Shown here piece by piece: positions 10,959 to 23,217 of a stretch of 64,000 bases of DNA. The DNA comes from Hortaea werneckii. Taxonomy: Eukaryota; Ascomycota; Dothideomycetes; Mycosphaerellales; Teratosphaeriaceae. The stretch lies in the NCBI GenBank assembly GCA_037044905.1, contig JBAOKB010000168.1, forward strand, positions 124,001 to 188,000. The letters run 5' to 3'. A program made the translations under genes and the position numbers. Every line of letters begins with the position of its first letter. The stretch's first letter is position 1. Under the pieces are notes generated by a model that was not told the origin of the DNA, did not search any database, and was given only the letters and a program-made list of their open reading frames with translations.

Positions 10959-11848
10959 TCAAATGGCGTAGCACAGAATACCGTAAGGGATGTAGACATT
11001 GGCAAAAACCGTAATTGCCATGATTTCAAGCAGCAGCTTGACCCTCTCAATAGCAGCAATCTCCGCCATCATACCCTTCTTCCACGCGATGTACTCCGCA
11101 TGCCGTTCATCACCTAACCAGTCGAGGGCAGGCTGGAACATGGTGCCCAGTCCCGGCAGCAAGCCTGCTGCGCCCAGGTCTTCCATATCATCTATATTCC
11201 GCTTGGCATGCTTTTCCTTGCGACGCAGCGGCGTCTTTGCCGGGCGATTGGCCGGTATGAGTTCCTTCCCTACAGCGGTGTCGTCTCCTTCGCCAGCGTC
11301 CGCGGTTGCGTCCTCCGGAAAGCCTGGTAGATCTGTCGCAGTGCGCACCACGTGCTCTCGTCGACTTCGTCAACCTTTCTCTTCCTCCCACTCGTAGGCG
11401 TAGTAGCTTGCGCACTCTGCTTCGGCGTTGCATCCGCACTCCTCAGACCCCTTCTTCCAACTGAGCTGGGCGTTGCCGCAGCACTTGATTTCTCCCCCGT
11501 AGGCGTGCCAACAGCACTTCCAACCTTATCCTCCGTCCGTGTAGCCCTTCGCGGCGTAGCAGCTGGCGTCCTCAAGGCACTACTGAGATATGTTTTCAAT
11601 TTCTTGTACAACGCCGGCTTCACAGGCGGTGAGGGTTTCCCTAATTCGAGGCTGAGCTTCTTGCCCAATCTTTCACAGGCGATGTGGCAGCAGGTATACG
11701 TCCGACCTATCTCCTCTTCGGGTTTCATAGACGAGGCGCGAGAGCGTGACTGTGCGACGAGGGAATTGGAGAGTTCGATGAGCTCGCCGGGTATCGGAGA
11801 TGTGGTAGGTAGGAGTGAGATGAGTGCAAGCTCCACCGGCGACGGCAT
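10959..11848 (-). CDS. orc6: Origin recognition complex subunit 6, one frame break
   Basis: Subunit of the DNA replication origin-binding complex in the nucleus. The N-terminal cyclin-like fold is recognisable from LALISLLPTTSPIPGELIEL and LVAQSRSRASSMKPEEEIGR, with AHxACERL-type CHIACERLGKKL and the YKKLKTYLSSAL helix. A Thr/Pro-rich linker with repeated ATP(K/R) motifs follows, typical for CDK-regulated Orc6. Around 11351-11370 the first frame runs out, and the next frame continues with HVVRTATDLPGFPED and further down LLPGLGTMFQPALDWLGD. One lost base accounts for it and the summed length becomes a multiple of three (about 296 aa). The C-terminal part is less conserved, so its exact end at 10959 is less sure. 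Confidence 0.8.
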
Positions 11849-12429
11849 TGTATTCGAGGCGTCGGCGGTGCCACGTTGGGCATGAAGCAGAGTTGCGGGA
11901 ACTTGAAGTGTAAGTCAATTTGAGTACGCGTGAGGCAGGAAAGGAAGGCACGCGCTGCCGCACTGACCATCTCACGAAAGCATGTGAAAGTACCCAGATA
12001 CGTATCTATTCATTCAAACGTGCTCAACCTCCAAGTCTCACAATCACGACTTCGTCTTCCGAAGCCCTCGAGGGCGCCAAAACTTTGGAGGCTTTCGCAC
12101 AAGTAGGTAGGGTTGGGGAAAAAGGCTGTGAGTAGAACATCACAGCGCCTGAAACAGCAGTAAACTAGTCTAGACTCTTTTCGTGTCGCTACAACAATCT
12201 AAAATCAAAACGCCTTTAGGTCTATCCAGTCCAAATGCTTCCCCATACCCCGTAATGCATCATGTAGCGCGCGACTGACGCGCCACCCAGCCCAGCGTGC
12301 TCGTCCACGCTCTCGACTGGCCATAGCACGTTACAGGTCGCTGAAACGGGAGAATCATCATGCTCGCTTTTACTTTCGTTCACCAAACTCATGTATCCCT
12401 TTTTAACATTCTCCCTCTCAAGGACAAGC
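11849..12429. other. Intergenic, ORC6 promoter and ARB1 3' region
   Basis: About 580 nt between ORC6 start and ARB1 stop, both on the minus strand. No other feature seen. Confidence 0.6.
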
Positions 12430-14335
12430 TTACACCGCCTGGTTGGCAATCATCTTCTTCCTGAGGTGGTTCTTGTAGTCACCAATGGTGCCGTCCCATC
12501 TTGTCACGGTCTTGTTCTCGCACACCATGATGTCCTTGGCGATCTTGTCGAGCAGTCTGGCCAATGGAGTCAGTACGTGTTTCTACATCAAGACTATGTC
12601 ATCTGGAAACTTACCTGAAGTCGTGAGATACGACAACAACACCACCGTTGAATTGGTTGATGGCGTCGGCGAGAGAGTCGATGGTGGGGATATCGAGACC
12701 GTTGGTCGGCTCGTCAAGCAGAAGCATGTTCGGCTGCTCGATAGCGAGCAGAGCGAAGACGATACGTGCCTTCTGGCCTTCGGACAGAGTGCCCATCAGC
12801 GCAGTCTGAGCCTCACCAGACAGACCGTAGCGACCGAGCTGCTGGCGCCAGTACTGGTAGTCCTGGGAGACTTGTGGGTACTTGTCACGGACGAAGTCGA
12901 GGGCAGACTTGGTCAGGTCGAGCTGCTCCGCAGAGTGCTGAGAGTACATGCCGAGCTTCAAGTGCGTGTGCCTGGAGACAGCGCCAGAGGTGGGCGAGAG
13001 CTTGCCAGTGAAGATACGGAGCAAGGTAGACTTGCCGACACCGTTGGGACCAACGAGAGCGGTACGGCTGTCCATGTCGACACCGAAGTCGAGGTTCTCG
13101 TATAGATTGTCCTCCTTCTTTTCAGAGTAAGAGAATGTGACGTTGTCGAGGGACAACACAGGTGGTGGGAGCTTCTCGACGTCGGCAAAGCGGAAAGAGA
13201 AGACACGGTCCTTGTGCACTGGCTGGATGAAGCCATCGGCCTCCATCTTGTCGAGAATCTTTTGACGTGACTTGGCCTGACGAACCAAGTTGGCGTAGGT
13301 ACCAGCCTTAGCAATGAATTCCTTGATGTGCTTGATTTCCTCCTGCTGCTTAGCGTAGGCCTTCTCCTGGTTGACCTCATTCTCGGTACGGGTCTTGTTG
13401 TAGGAGTCGTAGTTACCACCGTAGTACATGAGAGTCTTGAGGCGCATGTCAATCATGTTCGTGCACACACCGTTGACGAAGTCCTCAGAGTGTGAGACAA
13501 GGATGAGGGTACGGTCCCACTTCTTCAGATACTCTTCCAACCACACGCAAGCTTCCAAGTCCAAGTGAGCAGTCGGGTCATCGAGAAGCAGCAGAGATGG
13601 CTTGACGAACAGAGCCTTGCCGAGGGCGACACGCATACGCCAACCACCAGACATGTCCTTGGTTTTCTTCTGAATAGTCTGCTTGTTGAAGCCAAGACCA
13701 GTCAGAATGAGGGAAGCACGGGTCTGGAAAGTCGCTGGGTCCATGCTGTCGATACGCTCGTACAGCTCCTCCAGCTTCGGCGAGTCCGGACCCTCGTTCT
13801 CAAGGATCTTCTCGGCCTTGTCTTCCATCTCCTGCAGGTTCTTCTCGGCCTGCTGGACGACCCAGTCCAGCGCACCCACATCCGAGGGTTCAGCACCCTC
13901 GTTCAAGAGGTAGATATCAATGTGGTCAGGGAATGGGAACTCACGGCTGGCAATCGACCGCAGAAGAGTAGACTTGCCGCAGCCGTTCTCACCAAGCAGA
14001 CCATATCGGCGACCGTAGTTGACCTCGAGGGTGCTGTCGTTGAAGAGAACCTTGCCGTGGAACACGAGCGAGGCGGATGTGATCTTGACGTCTCGGTTAG
14101 CCTCCTGCGAGGCCAGCACACCGGTTGTGACACGGTCAGAGATACCGTGCTTGTCTTCTTGCACCGTCAACGCCTTGACCTTCTCGGTCAGCTTTGTCGC
14201 GGGCTGGTCAGACTCGGGCAAGGGGTTGCCATCGGCATCGAGCAAAGGACCGCTTTCTTCCTTCTTGCTGGTCTTCTTGCCCTTGCCAGCCTCGGCCTTC
14301 TTGGCCTCACGCGCCAATTTGGATGCGGAAGGCAT
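12430..14335 (-). CDS. arb1: ABCF-type ATPase ARB1, ribosome biogenesis
   Basis: Cytosolic and nuclear soluble ABC ATPase needed for 40S and 60S ribosome maturation. Exons 14335-12615 and 12556-12430 with a 58-nt GTAAGT...CAG intron give 615 aa, the expected size. Two nucleotide-binding domains: Walker A GENGCGKST and GPNGVGKST, signatures MSGGWRMRVAL and LSEGQKARIVF, and Walker B LLLLDDPTAHLDL in domain 1, a variant also found in yeast Arb1. Domain 2 has MLLLDEPTNGLDI. A Lys/Ala-rich N-terminal tail and the inter-domain linker helix (KAYAKQQEEIKHIKEFI) are present. There are no membrane segments. The last exon ends KKMIANQAV. The gene is intact throughout. Confidence 0.97.
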
Positions 14336-15407
14336 GTTCGCTGTGGTGTGGGTTGGTAGGTGTCGTGAAAGAAATTACGGCTTCAAGTTCGACCCTTTAA
14401 CTGAGTGGTGGGGTTGTCGGTGGAGGGGCGCTAAGATAATGCGATAAGCGCAATTCTTTGTCGGTGCAGATGGCGACGAGGAGGCAGTCTGCCGATGCTA
14501 TGCACTTGCAGTCCTGCTGCTTGTATAGGAGAGTGAGGTTGCCAAAGAAATGCAGAATGACTGTGGCAGACAGAAAGTTGTTGGGCAGCAGACGCAGCCC
14601 GCCGCGAACAATTTCTGAACCAATGATGACGGAATTCGCAAAGGGTCCGCCTGCGCCAAGAAAGCAACATGACTGAGAGCCTTTTGCCACAGCGTCGGCG
14701 TTCACCAGAATTCTTTCTTTGTCCTCGAGTTGTTTCGGGCCCACTTCCTACGCCTTAACATGTCGGGTGAATGCGTCGAGTTACTGAAAACAATGTGCAG
14801 CCTTGTGGTCTCACGCGGTTAACTTTGGCCTTTCCCATTAAGTCGATGTGAATTGCAACCAGCAGGAGGGTACTGCCGCAAAACCGCATCTATATGCTTT
14901 AACCCATAGCTGCAGCTGCTTTAACACCAGGTATACGGGGCTACAACATTTTTCCCACTGATGACATTTGCGAGTATCAGTAATGTCAAACTGGTCCGTA
15001 TGTCGACATTGGACAGCGGAGAGGCCTGCTTTCAGACTACCCTTCTTCAGCAAGTGTTGCTCCAGAACATGAGTACATAGCTCCATTTGAAGCGATCGCA
15101 TCCAATCTCACATGACGGTGAAAGTACGTGTAGTAACCAGTTAAAGATACCTTGTAATTTCAAAAGAGAAATGTGATGGCTCTGGTGCCTAGATCGTCTT
15201 GTGCAGTCAGCTCAACTCACGCTGCAACGGGCTATCGAGTGCCAAACGATTCCCATCCAAAGCCAAATGATCTGCCTACTTGATTCGAGTGTTGTAAAAG
15301 TACTGGGATTCCTTACTCAAAGCCAGGATAACAGTAGAATGGACGAGGAAAGAGAAAGAGTTGAAATTCGTCCTCGAGAAGATAGGCGTGTGCCGTCCAT
15401 TCATTCT
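14336..15407. other. Intergenic, ARB1 promoter and PIG-P 3' region
   Basis: About 1.07 kb. Open frames at 14397-14744 and neighbours are upstream of ARB1 and show no domain. Nothing else recognised. Confidence 0.55.
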
Positions 15408-16576
15408 TTACCCAACGTGACCATCCTCACTTTCGTCGTCGTCACAACCATACAAAACCTCACAAACGCCACCTATGGGTATATCCATGACCGCATCTGT
15501 CCCTTCATTCCACAGCTCCCTCCAATCCAACTCGTGATTCGTCTGCACCTTCGTCAGACTCGCCTGCCTACTATGACCACCATGGCGTCCCCTTCCCTTC
15601 TTCCCTTTCCCCTCTGCGCCGCCTCATCACTAGCAACCTGCCACGAAGGCCGATCGTCTCTAACAATCTTCCCCTGACTGTCCAGTACGGCGATGTTAGC
15701 CGCCTCGTCTACCAAACACTCCAGATGGTTCATCGGCAGTGTCAGGTATCCCGTGTTGTACAGGGCCAGTGCAACGTAGATATACAGTATGAAGATCACG
15801 GTCCAGGCGGGTATCGCTAGCGCCCACCAGCGGTCTGGGAAGTAGTAGATTCCCAGCTGATGCAGAAAGGGGCTTGGGAGGAATGACCAGAGGAGGTAGA
15901 CGATGAAGGCAAGGCTACTGGTGAGGTAGAGCGTAAAGCCATAGTATTCGTATGTCGGGACCTTGGGACTAGCTCTTGGAATGGGTTTTGCAGAGCGCAG
16001 TGTACTGTTCAACGCCAGGGCCGAGGCGGAACTAGGCGTCTGAGTGCCTCCTGTGGCATCGCCACCTCGAGCGCGCGACGTACCGCCCTCATCGCTTGAA
16101 GGATCAGGCGTGGTTGGTCGAGAGGAGATGTTACTGAAGTTCGGACGCAAGAGAGAGGTCAGAGAGGGAGAAGGCGGTAAAGGGGTCGGCGGGCGGTTGT
16201 AGAATGGTGGTGCGAAAGCAGATGGTGCGAGATATGTGTGCGATCGCGAGTGGTGGTGATATGTAGGCCGTGAGGGAAGGCTTGAGACATGGCCATCTTC
16301 CTCACCTTCAGATTCCGATTGCGAGGAGACCGGGGAGAGCGACGGCGGTTCGATCGAGGAATCGAGAGAGAAGTCGTCGACAGAAGCGGGCTCGGAAGGC
16401 GACGTGATTGTTTCAGGCGAGCCTAGGTGACCTGCACGCAATAGAGTCGTCCCATTTGCTGTATGTTCCCCGGTCTGCAGCGCCCGTAATGTATGTAGAT
16501 TCGGCGTCGACTTGGATTGGAAGCCCGCCGGTAAAGGCGGTGCTTTTGGAGATTCGCCTCTGCCCTGCGGCGCCAT
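15408..16576 (-). CDS. gpi19: PIG-P/GPI19 subunit of GPI-GlcNAc transferase, one frame break
   Basis: Subunit of the ER complex that starts GPI anchor synthesis by transferring GlcNAc to phosphatidylinositol. About 205 N-terminal residues are disordered, Ser/Pro-rich, with an acidic patch (SESEGEEDG). Then the PIG-P domain: YEYYGFTLYLTSSLAF, two membrane helices with a YYFPDRWWALAIPAW hairpin, and NTGYLTLPMNHL. The frame breaks at 15587-15612, in a purine/pyrimidine-rich run; the adjacent frame continues to DWRELWNEGTDAVMDIPIGG and VCEVLYG, the conserved PIG-P tail, with TAA at 15410-15408. Restored length is 389 aa. The start lies 293 nt from the divergent NTA1 ATG, so the two probably share a promoter. 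Confidence 0.92.
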
Positions 16577-16869
16577 AGCAGAGGCAGGCTATGCTACCGA
16601 TTTTGCATTGTGCTCATTAATACTGATTGTGTATCAATACGCCAGTCCACGCGCGACCTACAGGATGGATTCCCCAAGAAGCAGGGGCCTCTTTCACATG
16701 CACACCTCAATGCTGACTAAGACCACAGTAACAGCCTACATACTATGTAGTAAGATCGACGAAACAGCTTCCACGTCGGTCACTCTCAGCAAATATTCAT
16801 GATAAAGGCGAATTTTTGCCAATAGCATTGAAGGGCTTATTGGACATTTGGGACAAAGACTGATCAATT

Positions 16870-17904
16870 ATGCGGATCGCCACCCTTCAATTCGCTCCCA
16901 AACTCGGACAGCGCGAGGAAAACATTCAACACGCAGACAATCTCCTAGAAACATCAGGCCTCAAACCGGGAAATGTAGAACTCCTCGTTCTTCCCGAGCT
17001 GGCCTTTTCAGGATACAACTTCCCGAATCTAGAGGCCATCAGACCATACCTCGAGCCAACCACATCGGGACCAAGCACACAATGGGCGATACCACCGCGC
17101 AACGGCTCAAATGCCACGTTATCGTCGGGTACCCGGAGATATGCACGCCTGCTGAGGGTGGCGATTCACGCAACTACAACTCCACCGTCACCGTCTCCCC
17201 CACAGGCGAAGTCCTCAACAACTACCGCAAATCATTTCTCTACTACACGGACGAGACGTGGGCGGTCGACTACACCTTCCCCTCTAGCCACACGCCGTAC
17301 CGAACAACCCCTTCTTCTGCGGCAAATTGGGGGAGCTGGGGATGGTCGGCCAGGGAATCTGCATGGATATTAATCCTTACCGCTTCGCGGCGCCATGGGA
17401 TGCTTACGAGTTCGCTACGTCGATGTTGAAGCAGAAGGCGAGGTTAGTTGTGCTTTCGATGGCATGGCTGACGCGACTGCTTCCGTCAGAACTGCAGCTC
17501 GATGGCGAGAGTCCAGACATGGAGACTGTGGCGTACTGGCTCGAGCGCTTCTTCCCTTTCATCGAAGCGCGCGAGGCGGAGGAAGTAGTGGTGGTTTTTG
17601 CTAATCGATGTGGGATGGAAGGAAACGGGATGCGGGGGTTTGAGGCGGAGAATGGGGAGCAGATCGAAGAAGGGGATAGGGTGTGCTATGCTGGCAGCTC
17701 ATGCGTGATGAGGTTCCAAGGCGGGAATGTGCGTATGTTCGAGAAGCGAACTGGGGAGGTGGCAGTCCTTGGGAAGGCAGAAGAAGGCGTGTTGTGTGTA
17801 GACACCGAGAAGGTTTGTTGTTCGACCAAGGCTTTGAATGTGCGAACGTACGCTGACCGATGATACAGCCAGCAAGATTTCTGCTCTCAACGAAGACTGT
17901 TTGA
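16870..17904 (+). CDS. nta1: Protein N-terminal amidase (NTA1-like nitrilase), two frame breaks
   Basis: Nitrilase-superfamily enzyme that deamidates N-terminal Asn/Gln in the Arg/N-degron pathway. Catalytic triad: Glu in VLPELAFSGYNFP (about residue 44), Lys in NYRKSFLYYTDETW (about 119) and Cys in GQGICMDINPYRF (about 164). The three lie in three different frames. Breaks are at 17083-17090 (TGGGCGAT, one G lost) and 17296-17303 (one base lost before CCGAACAAC). Intron 17813-17868 leads to a short last exon encoding PARFLLSTKTV and TGA at 17902. The restored length of 326 aa is normal for fungal NTA1. No signal peptide, so cytosolic. Confidence 0.92.
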
Positions 17905-18434
17905 GATGGAATGCCTCTTGACCTTGATTCAGAATAATGTGCTTTCAAGCAAGGCGTCTGGGCGAACGGGAGGACATGCTGCAATACATTCGGGGGCGGT
18001 TTCACAAGCAAAGCAGCACGCTGCGTGTCAACCCCTTAATGCAGGGAAGACCAGTCTGAGGGCAGGCTCCCAACGATGAGACGAACCGTTCAGACACCGA
18101 AACAATTCACTGAGAACGTGAAGCAAAAGACGAGGAATCAGTCTTGTCATCGCATGCATCTGCCTTTTCGCAATTGTCCATATGCTACTTCAGCTCAAAT
18201 CCGGTATATTGTCATGCCGCATTTTCCATTTCTCAAACGCCAGCAAAGCTCATCTTCCTTCTTCCCCGCCGCTTGATTCATTGCCCAAAAAATGCATGGC
18301 AAATTCCCGTCTTGCTGCTGTTCCCATGATCGCCCCAGCAACATCGTAGAAGTTCGGCCCCAGCAAGCGTAATCACCATGCCGCCAGGTCGAGATTGTCG
18401 GACATCGTGTCGGTTGTCGTCTTGAGCGAGTCGC
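17905..18434. other. Intergenic, convergent 3' regions of NTA1 and eL39
   Basis: About 530 nt between two stop codons of convergent genes. No gene recognised. Confidence 0.6.
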
Positions 18435-18752
18435 TTAGATGCCGATGCGAGTCTTGCGCCAGTGCCTCCTCTTGGCGTTGTACCTGGATTAGATGTCCTG
18501 TTAGTCTGCTGCCCTGTAACCATGCCAACCTCCAGTCTTATTGCGTTTCATCGCAGGGTATGCCTTCAACTCGGTGTCGTCGTACCTGATGGTGTTGCCG
18601 GTCCTCAATCTAATCCATTGCGGGATCGGGCGGTTCTGCTTCTGCGCCTTTGCGAGCTTTACCTTCGTGCGGAACGACTTGTGGGACTGTCGGGACCATG
18701 TATTAGCATGTCGTCTCACACTGCGTAATAATCAGTGAGTACTCACAGGCAT
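18435..18752 (-). CDS. rpl39: Ribosomal protein eL39
   Basis: 51-residue basic protein of the large ribosomal subunit lining the exit tunnel. Three exons: 18752-18747 (only ATG CCT), 18686-18586 and 18483-18435. Intron 1 (60 nt) follows codon 2, a classic position in fungal ribosomal protein genes. Intron 2 (102 nt) splits the Arg codon before YNAKRRHW. The product MPSHKSFRTKVKLAKAQKQ continues NRPIPQWIRLRTGNTIRYN and ends HWRKTRIGI, nearly invariant across eukaryotes. The long open frame through intron 2 is a misleading read-through. Intact. Confidence 0.97.
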
Positions 18753-19194
18753 CTTGACTGGTTGTCTGAGATGTCTTTCTTCTTGACGTGGTCTCCGTCG
18801 CTGATGCGCTGCCAAAGAGCGAGATTTCGAAGTTGGAGGTGGGAAGCGCGGGAACAGCCGTGCCAAGATTCACTCAGAGTCACGTGCACACAGTGCCGAA
18901 GCCAATCCAACGTTGCTTCGCCCTGTAGCGTGAGGGCAAGGGCTGATTGATTTTCATTTTTTTAATGTATGTTACTGGTGCATGTGAAATACTTCGGAAA
19001 TCATCGGCCTTGCGAAGGTATTTCAGGGTGCCAGTAACGACTATGTGCATAGAAAAAGTAAGGTAGATAAAAGCCAAGCCATGTACACTACCGGCATCGC
19101 TTCCCTCCCAGCGCCTACGCTCGAACGCAGCATAATCCAAATGCATATCCATGCCCAAGCCTAGAAGATCGGCTGAGCACTAGATGCGACCACA
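18753..19194. other. Intergenic, eL39 promoter and SUR1 3' region
   Basis: About 440 nt. Carries the promoter of eL39, which should be strong, and the 3' region of the MIPC synthase. No motif assigned. Confidence 0.5.
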
Positions 19195-20301
19195 TCACAC
19201 TTCGTGTCTGTCTACGAGCTCATAATTCTGGTCGCGACCTCCAGTGAACCGTTTCCAGAATGGCAACCGCTGCTTAAGCGGGCCAGCGGCTTTCCATCGT
19301 GGAGACATGTCCCCAGCTTGTGCGCGCACGAAGTAGCGACGGTATACCCACCAGCCTAGTAGGAGTACAGTGATACCCAAGACGAAGCCGAGAACGGTGA
19401 CGAAGATCCAATTGCGAGCGAGCTGCGCAGAAGTCAGTACAGAATGTCATTGTAGAGCAACCGAGAAGCCAGCATTACTTACCCAGAAGATCAACCGCAC
19501 ATCTGCACCATGCCAACTATTCCCCAGATGGTGCGTGAAGAAACTCCACGTGTGCCCGTTATACTCGTCCGGGAAGATAATCCGTATCCTCCCACCTTCC
19601 GCATCATCGCCCACATTCAGCCCGTCATTTGTCCAATGCCTCCACATAACACTCAGGAAGAGCGGGCCGGTACTCCCCATGACGGTAATGTACGGGAGGA
19701 TCCAGTTGCGGTCATAATCGGCAATCTGCTCGATAACGCGCATGAAGAAGGGATGCCGCGGCACGCTGCCCATGACATCGTTGCTGATGCCCGTGGGAAC
19801 TGTGCGCCGTACGAAAGCCGGGTAGCTGAGCAGAGGCTCCAGTGCGCGGTTACAGCCATCGTCCAGGTCGATGTAGATACCGCCAAAGTGCGACAGGACG
19901 AAGTACCGGATCGAATCTGCCCGCTGGATCGGGTAGGGGTAGTTGATGAAGGTATCGTAGAACCATGGGTACTCTTTCCTGATGAAGTCCGCGCTCATCT
20001 CGTCTGTCCAAAGCTTGTACTCCCACCCATCTTCTTCGCTGTGGAGTGCTTTACAGCTCTGCTGCGCCTCTTGCCAGACCGGGGGAATCGTGGCATTCTT
20101 GTACGTCTGGTGAATGATCTTGGGGATCAATTGTGGCCGTGTATCGATCATTGTTGAGCCTGGCGCAGGCAGTTCGGCTTTCGAGATGGCATCTTCGCTG
20201 CCGGTCACCACGAGCAGGGAGAGTAAGGTCCAGACGCTGTGGACCAGGAAGGCGATCACGGCGAGGTTGAAGATGAGGAAGAGGAGCACGGCGCGACGCA
20301 T
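19195..20301 (-). CDS. Mannosyl phosphorylinositol ceramide synthase (SUR1/CSH1 family)
   Basis: Golgi GT32 glycosyltransferase that mannosylates inositol phosphorylceramide from GDP-mannose. Exons 20301-19483 and 19422-19195, joined by a 60-nt GTAAGT...CAG intron, give 348 aa. Layout: N-terminal signal anchor (LLFLIFNLAVIAFLVHSV), PKIIHQTYKNATIPP motif, RADSIRYFVLSHFGGIYIDL leading to the DXD site DLDDG at about residue 144, then HPFFMRVIEQ and TGPLFLSVMW. The second exon carries a C-terminal membrane helix (FVTVLGFVLGITVLLLGWW) and a basic tail. The gene is intact. Substrate GDP-mannose comes through the VRG4-type transporter, which is also in this window. Confidence 0.93.
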
Positions 20302-21199
20302 GATGTAGGGTAATCTAGGCGACCGTTTCTTCTTCTATACGTGCTAAGCCTCGTTTCCAGGACAGGCGGTCGTTTGGTTTCGTGACTAGTGGAGGGGACC
20401 ACCCAGGATGAAAGGTCGACAGGGGAGCTGTGTTTAGGTGTATTCCTTATCGTTATCGCTGCTCCATTACCATCGGAAAACCACAGGTCGCAAGTAAGAG
20501 ATAAATTGGACAAAGGACCTATAATTCGCTCAGAGCAGTGACGACGGCGATTGGAGCTCTCTTTCGCTCGTTTAGCTTCTACATACAGGCTGACCGGATA
20601 AGGGGGGCTGTGCAATTTGGCAGAGCCGTTGCTATGCAGGGTCTCAGACGTTATCCACATGGCCAACCATGGCTGACACGAGCCAGCCTGCGCACCGGGC
20701 TGTTGTCCTCGGAGGCGGTCCGAGACGAAGTCAATTTCAACGATTGGTGAAAATCGGTGAAAATGACCAAAAAGACAGGTGCGGGATTTTCTCTAGGTAC
20801 CCTAGCTACTCTCGCCACAATGCGTCCATTGGGCAGTACGATGCCATTGAACTTACCGGTGATAGGTGGCGATGTCATTCTCGATGACCAGCAAGGCCCT
20901 TGAAAACCCCGACCTCCAGCACGCCAGTAGCTTGGCGATTTGCAGAGCAACTGGAAAGCCTGGAGATGAGTGGGACTGGCGCGGGTAAAAGCTTCGCGGG
21001 TGTTCCCACGATCAGAATACGAGATACGAATATCACGGATCTGTACCCAATGTACTCTCCAACATTCATGATCGCAAAAGAGGCTCATCAACCGGAGCAT
21101 CTCTCCATATGCATTTCAGAGATCACGGTGGAAGTGAGATCGATCCACCCCAAGCAAAGCGCATCCACGGCTTCCGAATTCCAATAGTACCAAACCAAC
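20302..21199. other. Intergenic, SUR1 promoter and SDR 3' region
   Basis: About 900 nt. Open frames at 20651-21187 on both strands have no domain resemblance. Nothing further recognised. Confidence 0.5.
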
Positions 21200-22172
21200 T
21201 CACGTCCCCGATCCATCAACCTGCTCCTTCCTCTGCTGCACCTCCATCTCCGCCATCAACTCCCTCATCATCCTCTCCAACATGGCATCATCCCCCTGCC
21301 CTCCCTTCCCCACAATCTCCCTCCCCGCCGGCATCAAAACCCCTTCCTCAACCTCCCTATGCACGCCTCCCCGCGAATAAATCAACTGACCCTGCCTCGC
21401 CTGATCCACCATACACAACGCCGCAGCCTCAGCCACCACCTCGGGTCCCTGGATCTGACTCCCTAGGATTTCCACCAGCTGCGGCGGCAGAATCCCCGTC
21501 GCCGTCCAATCCGGCGCGAGCGCATTCACGCGGATCGGCAACTCCGCCGCGCCGAGAGCGGGGAGGATCCCTCGCATGAACCCCAGCACGCCGTGCTTCG
21601 CCGTCGTGTAGTCCGTGACGCGGAAACGCTGAAAGGACGACGCCGAGGCCGTCAGGACCACGCTGCCGCCTGGCGGCGTCTGCGTCCGCATGTAGTGCAT
21701 GCCGAGGTAAGCGGTGTTGATGACGCCGCGGAGGTTGATGTCGAGGGTGGTCGCGGAGGGCTCGAGTAGTTCCCCTGTGTCTGGCGCGAAGTGGTCTTCG
21801 AGGTAGTTGGCCCGGCTGCTGATGCCGGCGTTGGCGAAGACGTGGTCGATGCGGGTGTGGTGGGTTTTGGCCTGCTTGAAGAGGTGCACGAGGTCTTCCC
21901 ATTTCGAGACGTCGGTCTTCACGAAGGTGAGCTTGTCGTTTTGTTGTTGCTGTTGTGCTGGTGGTGGGTTGATGTCTCCGATTATTACGGCTGCGCCGAG
22001 CTTGAGGAGGAGAGAGGCTGTTGCAAGTCCTATTCCTGAGGATCCGCCTGTATGTGTTATTGCCCGATGACTTCGTTTTCGGATAATTGTATAAATTTGC
22101 CGCACCTGTTATGACTACCACGGTGTCTTTGAGAGCTGTAAGGTCCTTTTCCTCGATCGTGAAGGTTGCCAT
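21200..22172 (-). CDS. Short-chain dehydrogenase/reductase
   Basis: Classical SDR oxidoreductase of 304 aa. Exons 22172-22106 and 22047-21200; the 58-nt intron (GTGCGG...ACAG) splits the glycine motif, which reads VITGGSSGIGLATA after splicing. Asp in GDINPP at the end of beta 2 predicts NAD(H). NAGISS, SASASS with the catalytic Ser, and YTTAKHG with the Tyr-x3-Lys pair complete the active site. A Gln5 run (AQQQQQN) and a charged C-terminal extension (LMAEMEVQQRKEQ) are unusual additions. It resembles fungal 15-hydroxyprostaglandin dehydrogenase-like SDRs, but the substrate cannot be read from sequence. Intact. Confidence 0.92.
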
Positions 22173-23217
22173 GTTGTCGACGGTTGTTCTAGCTCTCGTG
22201 CTGCCTTCAAGAAAGCGGGTTATCTTTCAACTGAGAACAGATATTGGTGAAAGTAATCTCTCTAGACAAAAGTTCTATCCTCAAATTAACTTTCAGGGTA
22301 ACAAAAAGCAATACTCACGAATAGTGCAGACTATATGTATCAGCCACGTGCTCCTCCCCGCTTGTCGGGGAAGGAAGGTGAGGGGCTGTTGTTTGCCGTA
22401 GACTTTACCGTGGATACCTACAACCTCGTTCCGAAACGAGTCGCGTGAACGCAATCTCTCATAGAACGAAACATCATGATCATCTGTATTAATGACTCTG
22501 AGAGGATATAGTAGCCCAAACGCGAAATATACATAAGCCTTCGTAGGATCCGCGACAAGAACTTGGAAAGTGGTACAACCACTGCAAAAGCTACCTTCTC
22601 TCTTAACTCTGAAACCTGCCAGACATTCTCGTTCGACAAATTCCGTAGTGCCTCATACCCTAGGCCCACGCGAGCGGGAGACATCTTGATACAGAGGTAT
22701 CCATATACATGCATAAACCAAGAGGCATGAAGAACTACCAGCGATCTCACCGGCGCATCTGTGATTCCGTGTACTGAGGATGAAAGCCACTGGCGACGGG
22801 TACAATTGCTAGCTTCCCTGTATTTCAGACCAATGTGTGTGCGCAATTCATGGCCATCAAGGTGGTTTGTGTGAACAAATTTGGTGTATTGAGGTTGACA
22901 ATGCACTAGTGATGAGTACGGCCGCTAGGGGCGCATGCGATGGAGTGGAGGGGGTATAATGGTCCGTAGCAGCTCTTCTCGACATGTGGGAGACCGAGCC
23001 CGCTGGGCGATGTTGGGTGATGGGAGTAACAGGGTAAGGAAAAGTGGAGAGATGCTCTCAGGAAGAAGAGGGCTAGGAGCCGGTTTCCCTTTCCATCGAG
23101 CGAATGAGACTCAAGGAATTCTTACCCCTTCGAGAGGAGATTCAAGAAAGTCGGGAAGTGAAGAGGCAAAGCCCCTTAGCAGTGGCAATTACTTCCGTAT
23201 TTGATCAACAAGCGCAT
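22173..23217. other. Intergenic between SDR and small membrane protein
   Basis: About 1 kb, containing the SDR promoter. A 162-codon open frame (22418-22906, -) shows no domain. Nothing recognised. Confidence 0.5.

Noticed and set aside
12485..14359. Long plus-strand frames opposite ARB1
   Set aside because: Antisense shadow of a strongly conserved gene.
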